Shown here in pieces: positions 35,687 through 45,662 of a stretch of DNA of 64,000 bases (its first letter is position 1; the number at the start of each line of letters is the position of its first letter). The stretch spans positions 62,001-126,000 of the forward strand of contig CANGUG010000009.1 in NCBI GenBank assembly GCA_947457075.1, in the 5' to 3' direction. The notes beneath the pieces were generated by a model that had not been told where the DNA came from, made no database searches, and was given only the letters and a program-made list of their open reading frames with translations. This DNA is from Bacteroidota bacterium. GTDB taxonomy: Bacteria; Bacteroidota; Bacteroidia; Chitinophagales; Chitinophagaceae. A program made the translations under genes and the position numbers.

Positions 35687-36766
35687 ATGAGTGACAAAAT
35701 TTATTCCTATCAACAATTACATTCATTTGCATTGAATGCATTTTTAAAAATGGGATGCTCCAATGAGGATGCAATATTAGCAACCAATGTATTGTTATCG
35801 GCAGATTTGCGAGGAATAGATAGTCATGGCATTGCGCGTTTGGTGGGTTATGTGCGTTTATGGGAGGTAGGCAGAATTAATGCAACACCTAATATTAAAA
35901 TTATCCATGAAACGCCCTCTACTGCAGTGGTAGATGGGGATGAAGGACTTGGTTTAGTAGTGGCACCAAAAGCCATGCAAATTGCTATGGAGAAAGCAAA
36001 GCAAGTAGGGACTGGTTGGGTGAGTGTAAAAAATAGTAATCATTTTGGTATTGCAGGCTATCATGCAATGATGGCATTGTCGCAGGATATGATTGGCATG
36101 GCAATGACCAATGCAAGTGCACTTGTTGCACCTACTTATGCAGCTGAAAAAATGCTGGGTACTAATCCAATTGCGGTTGCTGTACCCGCTGGAAATGAAG
36201 CACCCTTTGTGGCCGATTTTGCCACCACTACAGCAGCCAATGGTAAGTTGGAAATTGCGCAAAGAAAAAATGAATCCATACCAACTGGTTGGGCGCAGGA
36301 TGCAGAAGGGAATGCAAGTAATGATGCGTATATTTTAAAGCAAGGCGGGGCTTTATTGCCATTGGGTTCCGAAAAGGAATTAGGAAGTCATAAAGGGTAT
36401 GCTTTAGGGAGTATTGTAGATATATTTAGTGCTGTGTTAAGTGGTGCGAGTTTTGGCCCATGGGCGCCTCCTTTTCCCGCTTATGTACCCATGCCCGAAA
36501 ATATGCCAGGGGAAGGTTTGGGGCATTTTCTAGGCGCCATGCGTATTGATGCATTTAGACCTGCCGCTGATTTTAAACTAAATATGGATATTTGGTTAAA
36601 TAGATTTAGAAATGCAAAACCAGCAACAGGGCATGATAAAGTTTATGTAGCAGGCGATATTGAAAGAGCGATGGAAGTGGAACGTATGCAAAATGGTATT
36701 CCATTGGTAAAGGAGGTGGAAAAGGATTTAATTCAACTTGCAGAAAAATTAAAACTTGATTTTTAG
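35687..36766 (+). CDS. Malate/L-lactate dehydrogenase family (Ldh2-type) oxidoreductase
   Basis: 359 residues from ATG 35687 (a TTG at 35678 is possible but lies in the -7 box). Family motifs: SADLRGIDSHGIARLVGYV, VKNSNHFGIAGYHAMMA, GTNPIAVAVPAG and GSHKGYALGSIVDIFS. These enzymes use NAD(P) to interconvert 2-oxoacids and 2-hydroxyacids such as malate, lactate or ureidoglycolate; the substrate here is unknown. It is a distinct fold from classical malate dehydrogenase. Single gene. Confidence 0.88.
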   Translation: MSDKIYSYQQLHSFALNAFLKMGCSNEDAILATNVLLSADLRGIDSHGIARLVGYVRLWEVGRINATPNIKIIHETPSTAVVDGDEGLGLVVAPKAMQIAMEKAKQVGTGWVSVKNSNHFGIAGYHAMMALSQDMIGMAMTNASALVAPTYAAEKMLGTNPIAVAVPAGNEAPFVADFATTTAANGKLEIAQRKNESIPTGWAQDAEGNASNDAYILKQGGALLPLGSEKELGSHKGYALGSIVDIFSAVLSGASFGPWAPPFPAYVPMPENMPGEGLGHFLGAMRIDAFRPAADFKLNMDIWLNRFRNAKPATGHDKVYVAGDIERAMEVERMQNGIPLVKEVEKDLIQLAEKLKLDF

Positions 36767-36871
36767 TGCAATTGCTTCTATAGCCTTGTATTTTAAAGAA
36801 GACTAACACCTGTTTTGAGATATCCTTTTTACCTTTGAGGTGCTAAAAAATTACAACAATAAAAGTGGATT

Positions 36872-38191
36872 ATGAAGATAATGAAGTTTGGTGGCACTAG
36901 TGTAGGCAAGCCGGAGCGCATGCACCAGGTATCTCAATTAATAACAAAGGACGAAGAGGCAACCATAGTGGTATTAAGTGCTTTAAGTGGAACCACCAAT
37001 GCGTTGGTAGGATTAAGTGATTTATTGGGAAAATCAGATAAAGTAGGGGCAACGCAACATATTGAAAATTTAGAAAAGCATTATCGTGCATTTATCATTG
37101 ATTTATTAAAATCGGATGCATTAATAGCAAAAGCAAATTCAATTATTGACGAGCATTTTGAATTTTTGAAAATTACACAGCGCATTTCCATCAGTGATGC
37201 ACTTAACAAAGATATTTTGGCACAAGGTGAATTAATGAGCACCAAACTATTCTCCTTGTATTTAGAGCAAGAAAATATTGACCATGCATTAATTCCTGCT
37301 TTGGAATTTATGAGTTTAGATGCAAATGAAGAGCCAGATTTGATTGCGATCAAAGAAAAAATTGCAGTGGTATTGGCTGCACATCCAACAAAAAAATTAT
37401 TTATCACACAAGGTTATATTTGTAGAAATTCAAAAGGGGAGGTAGATAATTTAAAAAGAGGGGGAAGTGATTACACTGCATCTTTAATTGCCGCAGCCCT
37501 GAATGCATCGGTATGTGAAATATGGACAGATATTGATGGCATGCATAATAATGATCCTCGTGTCGTAGATAAAACGGTGGCAATTGAACAATTAAGTTTT
37601 GATGAAGCTGCGGAGTTGGCCTACTTTGGTGCTAAAATTTTACACCCTACTTGTATTTGGCCCGCACAACAGGAAAATGTACCCGTTAAATTGCTCAATA
37701 CAATGCAACCATTGGCTGCAGGTACGGTTATTAAAAAAGAAGCCGGGACGGTAGGGGTGAAAGCCGTAGCTGCCAAAGACGGGATAATTGCTATTAAAAT
37801 AAAAAGTAGCAGAATGTTATTGGCTTATGGATTTTTAAGAAAAATATTTGAAGTGTTTGAAAAATATAAAACACCCATTGATATGGTTACCACTTCAGAG
37901 GTTGCCGTATCTGTTACCATTGATAGTGATACGTATTTGTCTGAAATTATTGATGAGTTAAATAATTTTGCTTCCATCGAAGTGGAGAAAGACCAAACCA
38001 TTGTTTCCATTGTGGGCAATGAGATTGCAAAAACCGATTCTATTTTAAAGAAATTATTTGAAGCAATCAATGATGTGCCTGTGACCATGGTAAGTTATGG
38101 AGGAAGTCCACATAATATTTCCTTATTACTACCAAGTGCGTATAAAACAAAAACCTTACAATTGGTGAATAAAGGTTTATTTAATTTATAG
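36872..38191 (+). CDS. lysC: Aspartate kinase
   Basis: 439 residues. MKIMKFGGTSVGKPERM is the ATP-site signature; RGGSDYTASLIAAALNA and WTDIDGMHNNDPRVV are further kinase motifs; two ACT domains follow (about 305-439). It is monofunctional, without a homoserine dehydrogenase domain. It phosphorylates aspartate, the entry to lysine, threonine and methionine (metX and metZ at 18-21 kb). A -7-like TACCTTTG lies at 36830-36837. The stop overlaps the convergent receptor gene by 6 bp. Confidence 0.94.
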   Translation: MKIMKFGGTSVGKPERMHQVSQLITKDEEATIVVLSALSGTTNALVGLSDLLGKSDKVGATQHIENLEKHYRAFIIDLLKSDALIAKANSIIDEHFEFLKITQRISISDALNKDILAQGELMSTKLFSLYLEQENIDHALIPALEFMSLDANEEPDLIAIKEKIAVVLAAHPTKKLFITQGYICRNSKGEVDNLKRGGSDYTASLIAAALNASVCEIWTDIDGMHNNDPRVVDKTVAIEQLSFDEAAELAYFGAKILHPTCIWPAQQENVPVKLLNTMQPLAAGTVIKKEAGTVGVKAVAAKDGIIAIKIKSSRMLLAYGFLRKIFEVFEKYKTPIDMVTTSEVAVSVTIDSDTYLSEIIDELNNFASIEVEKDQTIVSIVGNEIAKTDSILKKLFEAINDVPVTMVSYGGSPHNISLLLPSAYKTKTLQLVNKGLFNL

Positions 38192-40375
38192 CTTAATACC
38201 TATTGTAACAAAATAGTTTTTCCCATCGCCAGGTAAGGCGCCTGGACCAGGATATCCGCCAGCACGTCGGGTAAAATAGTTAACGTTGAATAGATTATTT
38301 ATTCCTGCTTTGGCTTGAATAAATGATGAAAATTTATAGGATCCGGTAAGGTCTGTAATCGTATAAGCAGGGATTAATCCAGTATTCCCATTTGCACTAG
38401 GAGTAAGTGTGTTATTAGCATCACTAAAACATGCACTTACTTTACTCATTTGCATTGTCAATAGTAATTTTTTAATTCCCACGCTTATTCCTCCTCTGAA
38501 AATATCAGTTGGTGCATTTTCAACTCTTTTTCCTTTCGTATTTGCATCAATATGGTCAGCACTATACTTGGCATTGGTGTAAGCATAAGAAGCAAAAATG
38601 ATACAATCCCACACTTCACTTTTTGTAAAAGCACGAACTGGATTAAATTCAATATATCCTTCAAAGCCTTTGCTCACACTTGCACCTACATTAGTAATTA
38701 AACGATAGTTTGTGCCATTAGGAGTGATTGTGCCGATCCGATTATTGTACTGTAAATAAAATACACTCATATCATATTGAAGGTAACTTTGGTATTTACC
38801 TCTATACCCAAAATCAATATTGTAGCCTTTAGCGTCTTTTAAATTTGGATCAACTAAATCAGTTGAAGGGGGCGCTTGTAAATTGGCAAATTGGATAGGT
38901 CGGTATGCCTGTGAAATATTAGCATACAATTCGGATTGGTCGTTTACGTGAAATTCTGAACCAATCCCAGTTAAAATAAAAGTCCGGCTTCTTTTGATAT
39001 TTTGTAATGGAATTGCAATGCCGTTATTTATTCCGTTTCTACCTGCAGCGGAACCTTCCAGCCACTCAAACCGAATACCTGGAATAATGTAAAGCCGATT
39101 GTTTATCCTAAAAATATTTTCTACAAAACCAGCGATATTGTTGGAATTGAATTGAATGTCTTTTGGGAAAATGCCTTCAATAGATAAATCGTAATTTGAT
39201 TGAGTGGTACCCTTTCCATCGGTGAGCCTATGAGTAGTTCCTGTGTATAATCTAATTCCTGTTGAAATGGTATTGCTAAACTTGCCCAATTGATAATTGG
39301 TGATAAGCCTACTTTCAATTCCGTAATTTCTATATTTATCCATATTCACCATCCTATTGCTGTATTGCTGTGTTGCGGGATGAATACTGTCTTTTATATT
39401 AATGGGTTGTAAAAAACCTACACTATTTCTATCACCAATGGTTCCAAACAATTTAGTATTCCATCTTGTTTGATCATTGATTTGATAATTTAAAATTATT
39501 GCAGGAGTAGTCCATGTGATATCCATCCAATTGCGGGCTCTACCACTTTGTCTTGAATCATTGGCTAATTGTTGGTCGGTTAATCCACCTGGTTGTTGAC
39601 TTCTAATATTGGATTGCATTACTTCAACGGACAAGGATAGGGCAGGGCTTATATGGTAAGTTATTGTTCCAAATGCCGCTTTGCTATAAAAATTACTATT
39701 TTGTCTCCATCCTTCACCATTTCTTTGGTCATAAAAAGTATAGTAATTAATTTTTCCTTTTTTGCCTCCAATAGCATTAAAACTATTTCTTAATCCAAAA
39801 GATCCAAAAGATTGTTGGGATTCTAATTCAAATGGTTTTTTAATGTCAGCTCCATTTTTGATGATATAGTTAATCATCCCCCCAAATTGAGGACCATATT
39901 GTAAAGCACCCTGGCCTCTCACAATTTCAATTCTTTGTACCGATTGCAAAGGCGGGTTATAATAGGCTTCAGGATAACCAAATGGGTCTGCAGCAATATC
40001 GTATCCATTTTGCCTTATATTAAACTCCCAGCTTCTATTGGGACTTAACCCTCTGGCAGCTATACCAATTTGGATGCCACTTGGGTCACTTTCCCAAATG
40101 TGAATACCTGGTACTTTTGCCAATACCTGTCTCATGGTATTATTAATCACATTTCCTTGTACATTTTCAAGTACAATTAATGCATTTTTCTTACCTGCGT
40201 ATATATTGGTGCCTACAATTTCGGGCATTTGTTGATAGTCGCTTTTGCTATTTCTGCCTACCACGGTTACATCAGGCAGATTTTTCCATTGGGCCGAATC
40301 CTTACTTGCATTTTGAGCAGCATTTTGTTCAATAAAAAGCAGAGAAAAAATAAAAAATGCGACTATTTTTTGCAT
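38186..40375 (-). CDS. TonB-dependent outer-membrane receptor, FecA-like
   Basis: 729 residues from ATG 40375 (frame open to 40411; MQKIVAFFIFSLLFIEQNAA is a proper signal peptide). Plug domain: VLAKVPGIHIWESDPSG, IAARGLSPNRSWEFNIRQNG, IEIVRGQGALQYGPQFGGM; then a 22-strand barrel ending in the typical YFVTIGIKL. The plug resembles Bacteroidetes receptors annotated as iron(III) dicitrate transporters, but no FecI/FecR pair, ABC transporter or siderophore gene is adjacent, so the substrate is unproven. There is no CarboxypepD-like N-terminal extension. Confidence 0.88.
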   Translation of the reverse strand: MQKIVAFFIFSLLFIEQNAAQNASKDSAQWKNLPDVTVVGRNSKSDYQQMPEIVGTNIYAGKKNALIVLENVQGNVINNTMRQVLAKVPGIHIWESDPSGIQIGIAARGLSPNRSWEFNIRQNGYDIAADPFGYPEAYYNPPLQSVQRIEIVRGQGALQYGPQFGGMINYIIKNGADIKKPFELESQQSFGSFGLRNSFNAIGGKKGKINYYTFYDQRNGEGWRQNSNFYSKAAFGTITYHISPALSLSVEVMQSNIRSQQPGGLTDQQLANDSRQSGRARNWMDITWTTPAIILNYQINDQTRWNTKLFGTIGDRNSVGFLQPINIKDSIHPATQQYSNRMVNMDKYRNYGIESRLITNYQLGKFSNTISTGIRLYTGTTHRLTDGKGTTQSNYDLSIEGIFPKDIQFNSNNIAGFVENIFRINNRLYIIPGIRFEWLEGSAAGRNGINNGIAIPLQNIKRSRTFILTGIGSEFHVNDQSELYANISQAYRPIQFANLQAPPSTDLVDPNLKDAKGYNIDFGYRGKYQSYLQYDMSVFYLQYNNRIGTITPNGTNYRLITNVGASVSKGFEGYIEFNPVRAFTKSEVWDCIIFASYAYTNAKYSADHIDANTKGKRVENAPTDIFRGGISVGIKKLLLTMQMSKVSACFSDANNTLTPSANGNTGLIPAYTITDLTGSYKFSSFIQAKAGINNLFNVNYFTRRAGGYPGPGALPGDGKNYFVTIGIKL

Positions 40376-40500
40376 ATCCTTAATTAGATCCGCAAATTTA
40401 GTATCAATCAATATGGGGCATTTTTGAATTAAGGAAAAGCAATTTATGTTATCAGGAAATTTTATGCGCGCTTACATGAAATGGCCCCCATTTTTATCAA

Positions 40501-40532
40501 AAAAAGAGCCAAATGTGCATTTGGCTCTTTTT
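40501..40532. terminator. Bidirectional terminator downstream of queA
   Basis: Perfect 15-bp arms AAAAAGAGCCAAATG and CATTTGGCTCTTTTT with loop TG; the A and T tracts allow termination on both strands. It lies 125 bp upstream of the FecA-like receptor start and about 190 bp after the queA stop. Confidence 0.85.
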
Positions 40533-40578
40533 AATATTCAAAAAGTTAAATTGACAAGCGATTGAATGAACCACTTGT

Positions 40579-40720
40579 ATTTATCTAACTTTATTTTCAC
40601 AGAAAATGTTAGATAAATACATAATAATATCTTTTTTATAAAATATAAAAAGATATTATTAAACAATCATAAGAGTATTATTTATCTAACTTTATTTTCA
40701 CAGAAAATGTTAGATAAATA
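40579..40720. repeat. Hairpin cluster with a duplicated 41-bp palindrome
   Basis: Two identical 41-bp copies (40579-40619 and 40680-40720) each form a hairpin by pairing ATTTATCTAAC with GTTAGATAAAT and TTTTC with GAAAA. Between them another perfect hairpin pairs AATAATATCTTTTT (40623-40636) with AAAAAGATATTATT (40647-40660). Together with the terminator, this fills the gap 40376-40725; no gene is visible there. It begins 6 bp after the queA stop. Confidence 0.8.
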
Positions 40721-40725
40721 AATAA

Positions 40726-41775
40726 TTAGATAAATAATAGCGCATCACCGTAAGAGAAGAAACGGTATTTATCTTTGATTGCTTTCTTATAGGCTTCCAT
40801 TGCTAATTCATACCCTGCAAATGCACAAGTCATAATTAATAAACTTGTTTTTGGTAAGTGAAAATTGGTTACCAAGCTATCTGCAATGTTAAAGTTATAT
40901 GGTGGGTGGATAAAGTGATTGGTCCAACCTTCTGCTGGCTTTAATAAACGTTGAGCAGTGACACTACTTTCCATTGCTCTCATTGCAGTTGTGCCAATTG
41001 AGCATACGCGACGACCATTTTCCTTTGCAGTATTAATAATGCGACAAGCATCTTCATTGATATTAAAATACTCTGCATCCATTTTATGTTTACTTAAATC
41101 CTCTACTTCAATTGGGCGGAAAGTACTTAAGCCTGTATGTAAAGTAACTTCAGCAAAACGAATTCCAATAATCTCAGCACGCTTTACCAATTCCTTACTA
41201 AAGTGTAATCCAGCAGTAGGAGCAGCTACAGCGCCTTCGTGTTTAGCATAAACGGTTTGGTATCTATCCTTATCTTCTTCGTCGGGCTTGCGCTTAATAT
41301 ATTTAGGTAAAGGAGTCTCGCCTAAAAACTCTAACATTTTTTTGAAGCTTGCATCGTCATCGTCCCATAAAAAACGAATCGTACGACCACGGCTGGTGGT
41401 ATTGTCAATTACTTCTGCTACCAATTCTTCATTGTCGCCAAAATATAATTTATTACCTACACGAATTTTTCTTGCGGGATCAACAATCACATCCCATAAA
41501 CGGTTTGGTTTGTTTAATTCTCTTAAAAGAAATACTTCAATTTTTGCACCTGTTTTTTCCTTACGGCCATACATTCTGGCTGGGAATACTTTGGTATTAT
41601 TTACTACAAAAACATCCTTGTCATCATAATACTCTAATAAATCAGAAAAATGACGGTTTTCCATGTGACCATTTTGGCGGTTAACCACCATCAGTCTACT
41701 GTCTTCTCTACGTTTTGTTGGATACTGTGCGATCAGGTTTAAAGGAAGATCGTACCTAAATTGTGAAAGTTTCAT
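40726..41775 (-). CDS. queA: S-adenosylmethionine:tRNA ribosyltransferase-isomerase
   Basis: 349 residues from ATG 41775 (frame open to 41805; [19 protein letters not shown] is canonical). [46 protein letters not shown] and [13 protein letters not shown] are QueA motifs. It transfers the ribosyl moiety of SAM to preQ1-tRNA, making epoxyqueuosine. Upstream a minus-strand -7 box TACATTTG lies at 41874-41867, giving a leader of about 85 nt. Confidence 0.95.
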   Translation of the reverse strand: MKLSQFRYDLPLNLIAQYPTKRREDSRLMVVNRQNGHMENRHFSDLLEYYDDKDVFVVNNTKVFPARMYGRKEKTGAKIEVFLLRELNKPNRLWDVIVDPARKIRVGNKLYFGDNEELVAEVIDNTTSRGRTIRFLWDDDDASFKKMLEFLGETPLPKYIKRKPDEEDKDRYQTVYAKHEGAVAAPTAGLHFSKELVKRAEIIGIRFAEVTLHTGLSTFRPIEVEDLSKHKMDAEYFNINEDACRIINTAKENGRRVCSIGTTAMRAMESSVTAQRLLKPAEGWTNHFIHPPYNFNIADSLVTNFHLPKTSLLIMTCAFAGYELAMEAYKKAIKDKYRFFSYGDALLFI

Positions 41776-41866
41776 TGTGTCTATGATTTTTGATGATAGC
41801 CACATTAAGTTTACTACAGCCTTACGGGGCAGTTCGCTTCATGTTACGGCATGAAAATTATGGACG

Positions 41867-41874
41867 CAAATGTA
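41867..41874 (-). promoter_or_regulatory. -7 box of queA
   Basis: On the minus strand TACATTTG fits TAnnTTTG, about 92 bp before the queA ATG. The nearest upstream TTG is 25 bp away, longer than usual. Confidence 0.45.
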
Positions 41875-41996
41875 CAACTTTAGCAGTAATTTTGTGTTAC
41901 AAGTATTTAGTCAAAAAACTAGCCAATAATGCAAAAAACACTATTTTTGCAAACAATTGTTAGTTTAAGCAAAAACTAGGTTTAAAACAATTAATT

Positions 41997-42677
41997 ATGC
42001 TAAGAGCAAAATGGTGGAAGGTGTTGTCATTCATATTGTTATTGTACACTTGTACTTATGGTTTTTTGGTAAAAGTGCCTAAGTTGGATGATCGAATGAA
42101 AGAATCCATTCGCAATTTCTTTTTCCATGTACCCATGTGGTTTGGTATGATGATATTGTTGTTGATTTCCTTAGTTTATGCCATTAAATATTTACGTACT
42201 GGCCATTTAGTGGATGACGTTTATTCACATGCCTATGCTTCCATGGGTATTGTTTTTGGAACCTTAGGAATTATCACGGGTGCTGTATGGGCAAATTACC
42301 AGTGGGGAAGTCCATGGGTGGGTGATCCTAAACAAAATGGGGCAGCCATTGCATTGCTTATCTACTTTGCCTATTTTGTATTAAGAGGAAGCTTATTGGA
42401 TTTGGAAAAACGCGCCCGTTTGTCTGCAGTGTATAATATTTTTTCCTTTTTTATGTTATTTCCTACACTTTGGATTTTACCAAGACTTACTGAGTCCTTA
42501 CATCCAGGTGGACAGGGTAGCGAAGGAAACCCTGGTGTCAATGGAAAGGATATGTCCGCTAGCATGCGCACTGTATTTTATCCTGCTGTGATTGGGTGGA
42601 CTTTATTGGGGGTTTGGATAAGCACCCTTCGTATCCGAATTCAATTATTACAATTAAATAAAGATGGCCTTTTATAG
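41997..42677 (+). CDS. ccsA: Cytochrome c assembly protein CcsA/CcmC
   Basis: 226 residues, six membrane helices. The WWD-like heme-handling region reads NYQWGSPWVGDPKQNG (about 101-116), and conserved His residues occur in FFFHVPMWFGM and SLHPGG. This family moves heme to the periplasm for attachment to c-type cytochromes (CcmC in the ABC-type system). The tiny ccmD-like gene follows after 51 bp. A candidate -7 box TATTTTTG is at 41942-41949. Confidence 0.9.
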   Translation: MLRAKWWKVLSFILLLYTCTYGFLVKVPKLDDRMKESIRNFFFHVPMWFGMMILLLISLVYAIKYLRTGHLVDDVYSHAYASMGIVFGTLGIITGAVWANYQWGSPWVGDPKQNGAAIALLIYFAYFVLRGSLLDLEKRARLSAVYNIFSFFMLFPTLWILPRLTESLHPGGQGSEGNPGVNGKDMSASMRTVFYPAVIGWTLLGVWISTLRIRIQLLQLNKDGLL

Positions 42678-42728
42678 TTATTTATGTTAAATCAGCTTTA
42701 ATTTTATAATCACAATTATTCAAAGTAT

Positions 42729-42890
42729 ATGTTCAAATTATTACAAACACAGGTGGCCAACAATGAAGGGTTCATGGTTCAAAATGGTAAAATATTTTTA
42801 GTCATGACCATTGTATCCATCATATTAATAGGGTTGTTTGTTTATGTGGCAAGTATTGATAAAAAAGTAAGTCAATTAGAAAAAAAATAA
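42729..42890 (+). CDS. ccmD: CcmD-like small membrane protein
   Basis: 53 residues, below usual ORF cut-offs. It contains [20 protein letters not shown], one membrane helix (about 21-41) and a charged tail [10 protein letters not shown]. The single helix, the basic tail and the position directly after ccsA fit the CcmD family, which in other bacteria links the CcmABC heme release complex. It has no signal peptide, unlike many Bacteroidetes CcmD proteins, which may have lost or shortened the N-terminus here. Glutamate dehydrogenase starts 25 bp downstream. Confidence 0.75.
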   Translation: MFKLLQTQVANNEGFMVQNGKIFLVMTIVSIILIGLFVYVASIDKKVSQLEKK

Positions 42891-42915
42891 AAATTCATCA
42901 TTTAAAACGAAAGTT

Positions 42916-44337
42916 ATGACAGAAGGTATGGAGTATAGTTTTTTTCAGAGTGTAGAAAGAAGTTTTGATAAAGCTTCAAAATTTACAAAGTGGGAAACCG
43001 GGATTTTAGAACAAATTAAAGCATGTAATAGCATTTACAGTATGCGTTTTCCAGTAAAAATGGATGACGGTCGTATTGAAGTTATTGAAGCCTATAGAGT
43101 ACAGCACTCTCAACATAAGTCACCTTGTAAAGGGGGTATTCGTTTTAGCTTAGCGGTGAATCAGGATGAAGTTATGGCCTTAGCTGCTTTAATGACGTAT
43201 AAGTGTGCTATCGTAAATGTGCCATTTGGTGGTGCAAAGGGTGGTATTAAAATTAGCCCAAGATCTTTGAGCACCTATGAGTTGGAAAAAATTACAAGAA
43301 GATATACTTCGGAATTAGTGAAGAAAAATTTTATTGGTCCTGGTATTGATGTTCCTGCACCAGATTATGGAACTGGCGAGAGAGAAATGGCATGGATTGT
43401 AGATACCTATCAATCCTTAAAGCCAGGAGAGATTGATGCTGCTGGTTGTGTAACAGGTAAACCCATTTCATTGGGTGGTGTAAGAGGGCGCAAGGAAGCG
43501 ACTGGATTGGGTGTATTTTATGGTGTAAGAGAAGTTTGTTTAATGCCAGATGTAATGGCAAAAGTTGGATTGACAGTAGGTATTGAAAATAAAAATGTAA
43601 TTGTACAGGGTTTAGGGAATGTGGGATATTACACTGCTAAATTCTTTAGAGAGCATGGTGCTAAAGTAATTGCTATTGCAGAATTTGAAGGGGCTATTTA
43701 TTGTAAAGAAGGATTAAATGAAGAAGCGGTATTCCAACATCGTAAAGCAACAGGTAGTATTTTAAATTTCCCTGGTGCTACCAATATTGAAAAAAGTGCC
43801 GATGCACTCGAAATGGAATGTGATATTTTAATTCCAGCTGCATTGGAAAATGTAATTGATGGAAATAATGCTCCTCGCATTAAAGCAAAAATTATTGGCG
43901 AAGCAGCAAATGGTCCTTTAACACCAGAAGCGGATGATATATTTGCTAAAAAAGGAGTTTTAGTGATACCAGACATGTATTTAAATGCAGGCGGTGTAAC
44001 AGTTTCTTATTTTGAGTGGTTAAAGAATTTAAGCCACGTGCGTTATGGTCGTTTAGAAAAGCGTTTTACTGAAAATGCCAATATTAATATTTTAAATCAA
44101 ATGGAAGCATTGACTGGTAAAAAATTGGAACAATCAGCAAAAGAAAATATTGCGCATGGTCCAGATGAAATTGATTTAGTACATAGCGGTTTAGAAGAAA
44201 CAATGATTACGGCAACTAGAGAAATCATGGATATCTGGAAGGAGAATCCATCTATTCCTGACATGCGTACAGCAGCTTATGTTTGTGCAATTAATAAGGT
44301 GGGTACTTCTTATGCTGAATTAGGAATTTTCCCATAG
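42916..44337 (+). CDS. gdhA: Glutamate dehydrogenase (Glu/Leu/Phe/Val dehydrogenase family)
   Basis: 473 residues. [20 protein letters not shown] and [17 protein letters not shown] carry the substrate-binding lysines; [20 protein letters not shown] and the Rossmann segment [17 protein letters not shown] bind the cofactor. It interconverts glutamate and 2-oxoglutarate plus ammonia. The type resembles the NAD-dependent catabolic group but coenzyme choice is not decided. It is 25 bp after ccmD and may share that transcript. The terminator overlaps the convergent gene. Confidence 0.94.
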   Translation: MTEGMEYSFFQSVERSFDKASKFTKWETGILEQIKACNSIYSMRFPVKMDDGRIEVIEAYRVQHSQHKSPCKGGIRFSLAVNQDEVMALAALMTYKCAIVNVPFGGAKGGIKISPRSLSTYELEKITRRYTSELVKKNFIGPGIDVPAPDYGTGEREMAWIVDTYQSLKPGEIDAAGCVTGKPISLGGVRGRKEATGLGVFYGVREVCLMPDVMAKVGLTVGIENKNVIVQGLGNVGYYTAKFFREHGAKVIAIAEFEGAIYCKEGLNEEAVFQHRKATGSILNFPGATNIEKSADALEMECDILIPAALENVIDGNNAPRIKAKIIGEAANGPLTPEADDIFAKKGVLVIPDMYLNAGGVTVSYFEWLKNLSHVRYGRLEKRFTENANINILNQMEALTGKKLEQSAKENIAHGPDEIDLVHSGLEETMITATREIMDIWKENPSIPDMRTAAYVCAINKVGTSYAELGIFP

Positions 44338-44379
44338 TAGGAAAATACTTTGTGATTACAGTATTCGCAATTTGACAAT

Positions 44380-44835
44380 TTATATATACTCGGGGAAATT
44401 TTGCAGTGGATGCAGTTTCCCCGTTTTTATTTGCGCACCAATTGTTGTATGGCCATTGGTAGCAATTAAATATTCGGCTTCAAGCACTTGTTGGTATTGA
44501 TACAATTGAGCAATGGTTTTATCTGAAATAGCCACATTGGCTTCCTTACATTCAATAATCATCCAAGGTTTATCCTGCTTGTACACCACAATATCAAATC
44601 GTTTAGTGAGTTCGCCTAGTTGAATGGCTTTTTCAATAGCAATAAGTGATGTAGGGTATTGGACTACTTTTTCTAGGTATTGTAAAATATTTTGTCGAAC
44701 CCACTCTTCGGGGGTGAGGATAATCCATTTTTTTCTGAATGGATCAAATATTTCATCCTTTGCATGTTCACCTGCATTTTTATTTTCGTTCTTACGAATT
44801 TTAAATGGATAAGAGGGGTAATTCAAGGAGATCAT
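44380..44835 (-). CDS. Stand-alone HsdR N-terminal (PD-(D/E)XK nuclease-fold) protein
   Basis: 151 residues. The nuclease core is visible as Glu68, Asp81 (RFDIVVY) and Glu95-x-Lys97 (MIIECKEA), followed by KTIAQLYQYQQVLEAEYLIATNG, the typical helix-strand of type I restriction HsdR N-terminal domains. No helicase domain and no hsdM or hsdS gene lies nearby, so this is an orphan domain. Such free-standing proteins are widespread in Bacteroidota and their role is unknown. The last 45 bp also encode the glutamate dehydrogenase terminator. Confidence 0.8.
   Translation of the reverse strand: MISLNYPSYPFKIRKNENKNAGEHAKDEIFDPFRKKWIILTPEEWVRQNILQYLEKVVQYPTSLIAIEKAIQLGELTKRFDIVVYKQDKPWMIIECKEANVAISDKTIAQLYQYQQVLEAEYLIATNGHTTIGAQIKTGKLHPLQNFPEYI
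44391..44430 (+). terminator. Terminator of glutamate dehydrogenase, inside the convergent gene
   Basis: CGGGGAAA (44391-44398) pairs with TTTCCCCG (44416-44423); TGCA within the loop extends the structure. It is followed by TTTTTATTT. It lies within the 3' coding end of the convergent HsdR-N gene. Confidence 0.82.
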
Positions 44836-44891
44836 ATAAAGTCCAATAAAATTTGTATTTTTATATATTAACTTGATGTAAAGATACGCTT

Positions 44892-45662
44892 ATGAAAACG
44901 AAAGAGGAAATAGTAAACAATTGGTTGCCTCGTTATACAGGGGCTAGTTTAGACCAATTTGGAAAGTATATCTTATTGACCAATTTTAGTAATTATGTGA
45001 ATTTATTTGCCCAGTGGAATGGGGTTGAGGTTATTGGTAAGGACCGTCCAATGCAATGCGCCACTGCCGAAGGGATTACCATTATTAATTTTGGTATGGG
45101 TAGTCCAGGTGCAGCAACAATAATGGATTTACTCACTGCCATTCAACCTGAAGCCGTTTTATTTTTAGGAAAATGTGGGGGGCTCAAAAAAAGAAATACT
45201 ATTGGGGATTTAATTTTACCAATTGCTGCAATACGAGGAGAGGGAACTTCCAATGATTACTTTCCTGCCGAAGTGCCAGCTCTTCCCGCCTTCGCTTTAC
45301 AAAAAGCCATTTCTACCACCATCCGAGACAATAATGTAGATTATTGGACGGGGACGGTATATACTACCAACCGTAGGGTTTGGGAGCATGATGATGAATT
45401 TAAAGAATACCTGACTAAAATTCGTGCTTATGCTATTGATATGGAAACTGCTACCATTTTTACGGTAGGTTTTTACAATAAAATACCAACGGGTGCTTTA
45501 TTATTAGTAAGTGATTCTCCCATGGTACCTGAAGGAGTGAAAACGGAAGCAAGCGATAGTAAAGTGACTGCCCAATTTGTGGATCAACATTTAAGAATTG
45601 GCATTGAATCCTTGAAACAGTTAATCAATAACGGTCAAACGGTAAGGCATCTTCAGTTTTAA
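44892..45662 (+). CDS. amn: AMP nucleosidase (short form)
   Basis: 256 residues. The phosphorylase-like fold of AMP nucleosidase: TIINFGMGSPGAATIMDLL, VLFLGKCGGLKKRN, GEGTSNDYFPAEVPALP, DMETATIFTVGF and LLLVSDSPMVPEGVKT. It hydrolyses AMP to adenine and ribose 5-phosphate. E. coli Amn is about 480 residues; this Bacteroidetes form has only the catalytic half. The last codons overlap a 15-bp inverted repeat CAGTTTTAATAATTT whose partner lies in the 3' region. Confidence 0.9.
   Translation: MKTKEEIVNNWLPRYTGASLDQFGKYILLTNFSNYVNLFAQWNGVEVIGKDRPMQCATAEGITIINFGMGSPGAATIMDLLTAIQPEAVLFLGKCGGLKKRNTIGDLILPIAAIRGEGTSNDYFPAEVPALPAFALQKAISTTIRDNNVDYWTGTVYTTNRRVWEHDDEFKEYLTKIRAYAIDMETATIFTVGFYNKIPTGALLLVSDSPMVPEGVKTEASDSKVTAQFVDQHLRIGIESLKQLINNGQTVRHLQF

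Noticed and set aside
41776..41866. preQ1 riboswitch in the queA leader
   Set aside because: The leader has some short pairings, but I cannot assemble the pseudoknot of any preQ1 class.
44380..44835. Type I restriction-modification system
   Set aside because: Only the HsdR N-terminal domain is present; no helicase, hsdM or hsdS gene exists in the window.
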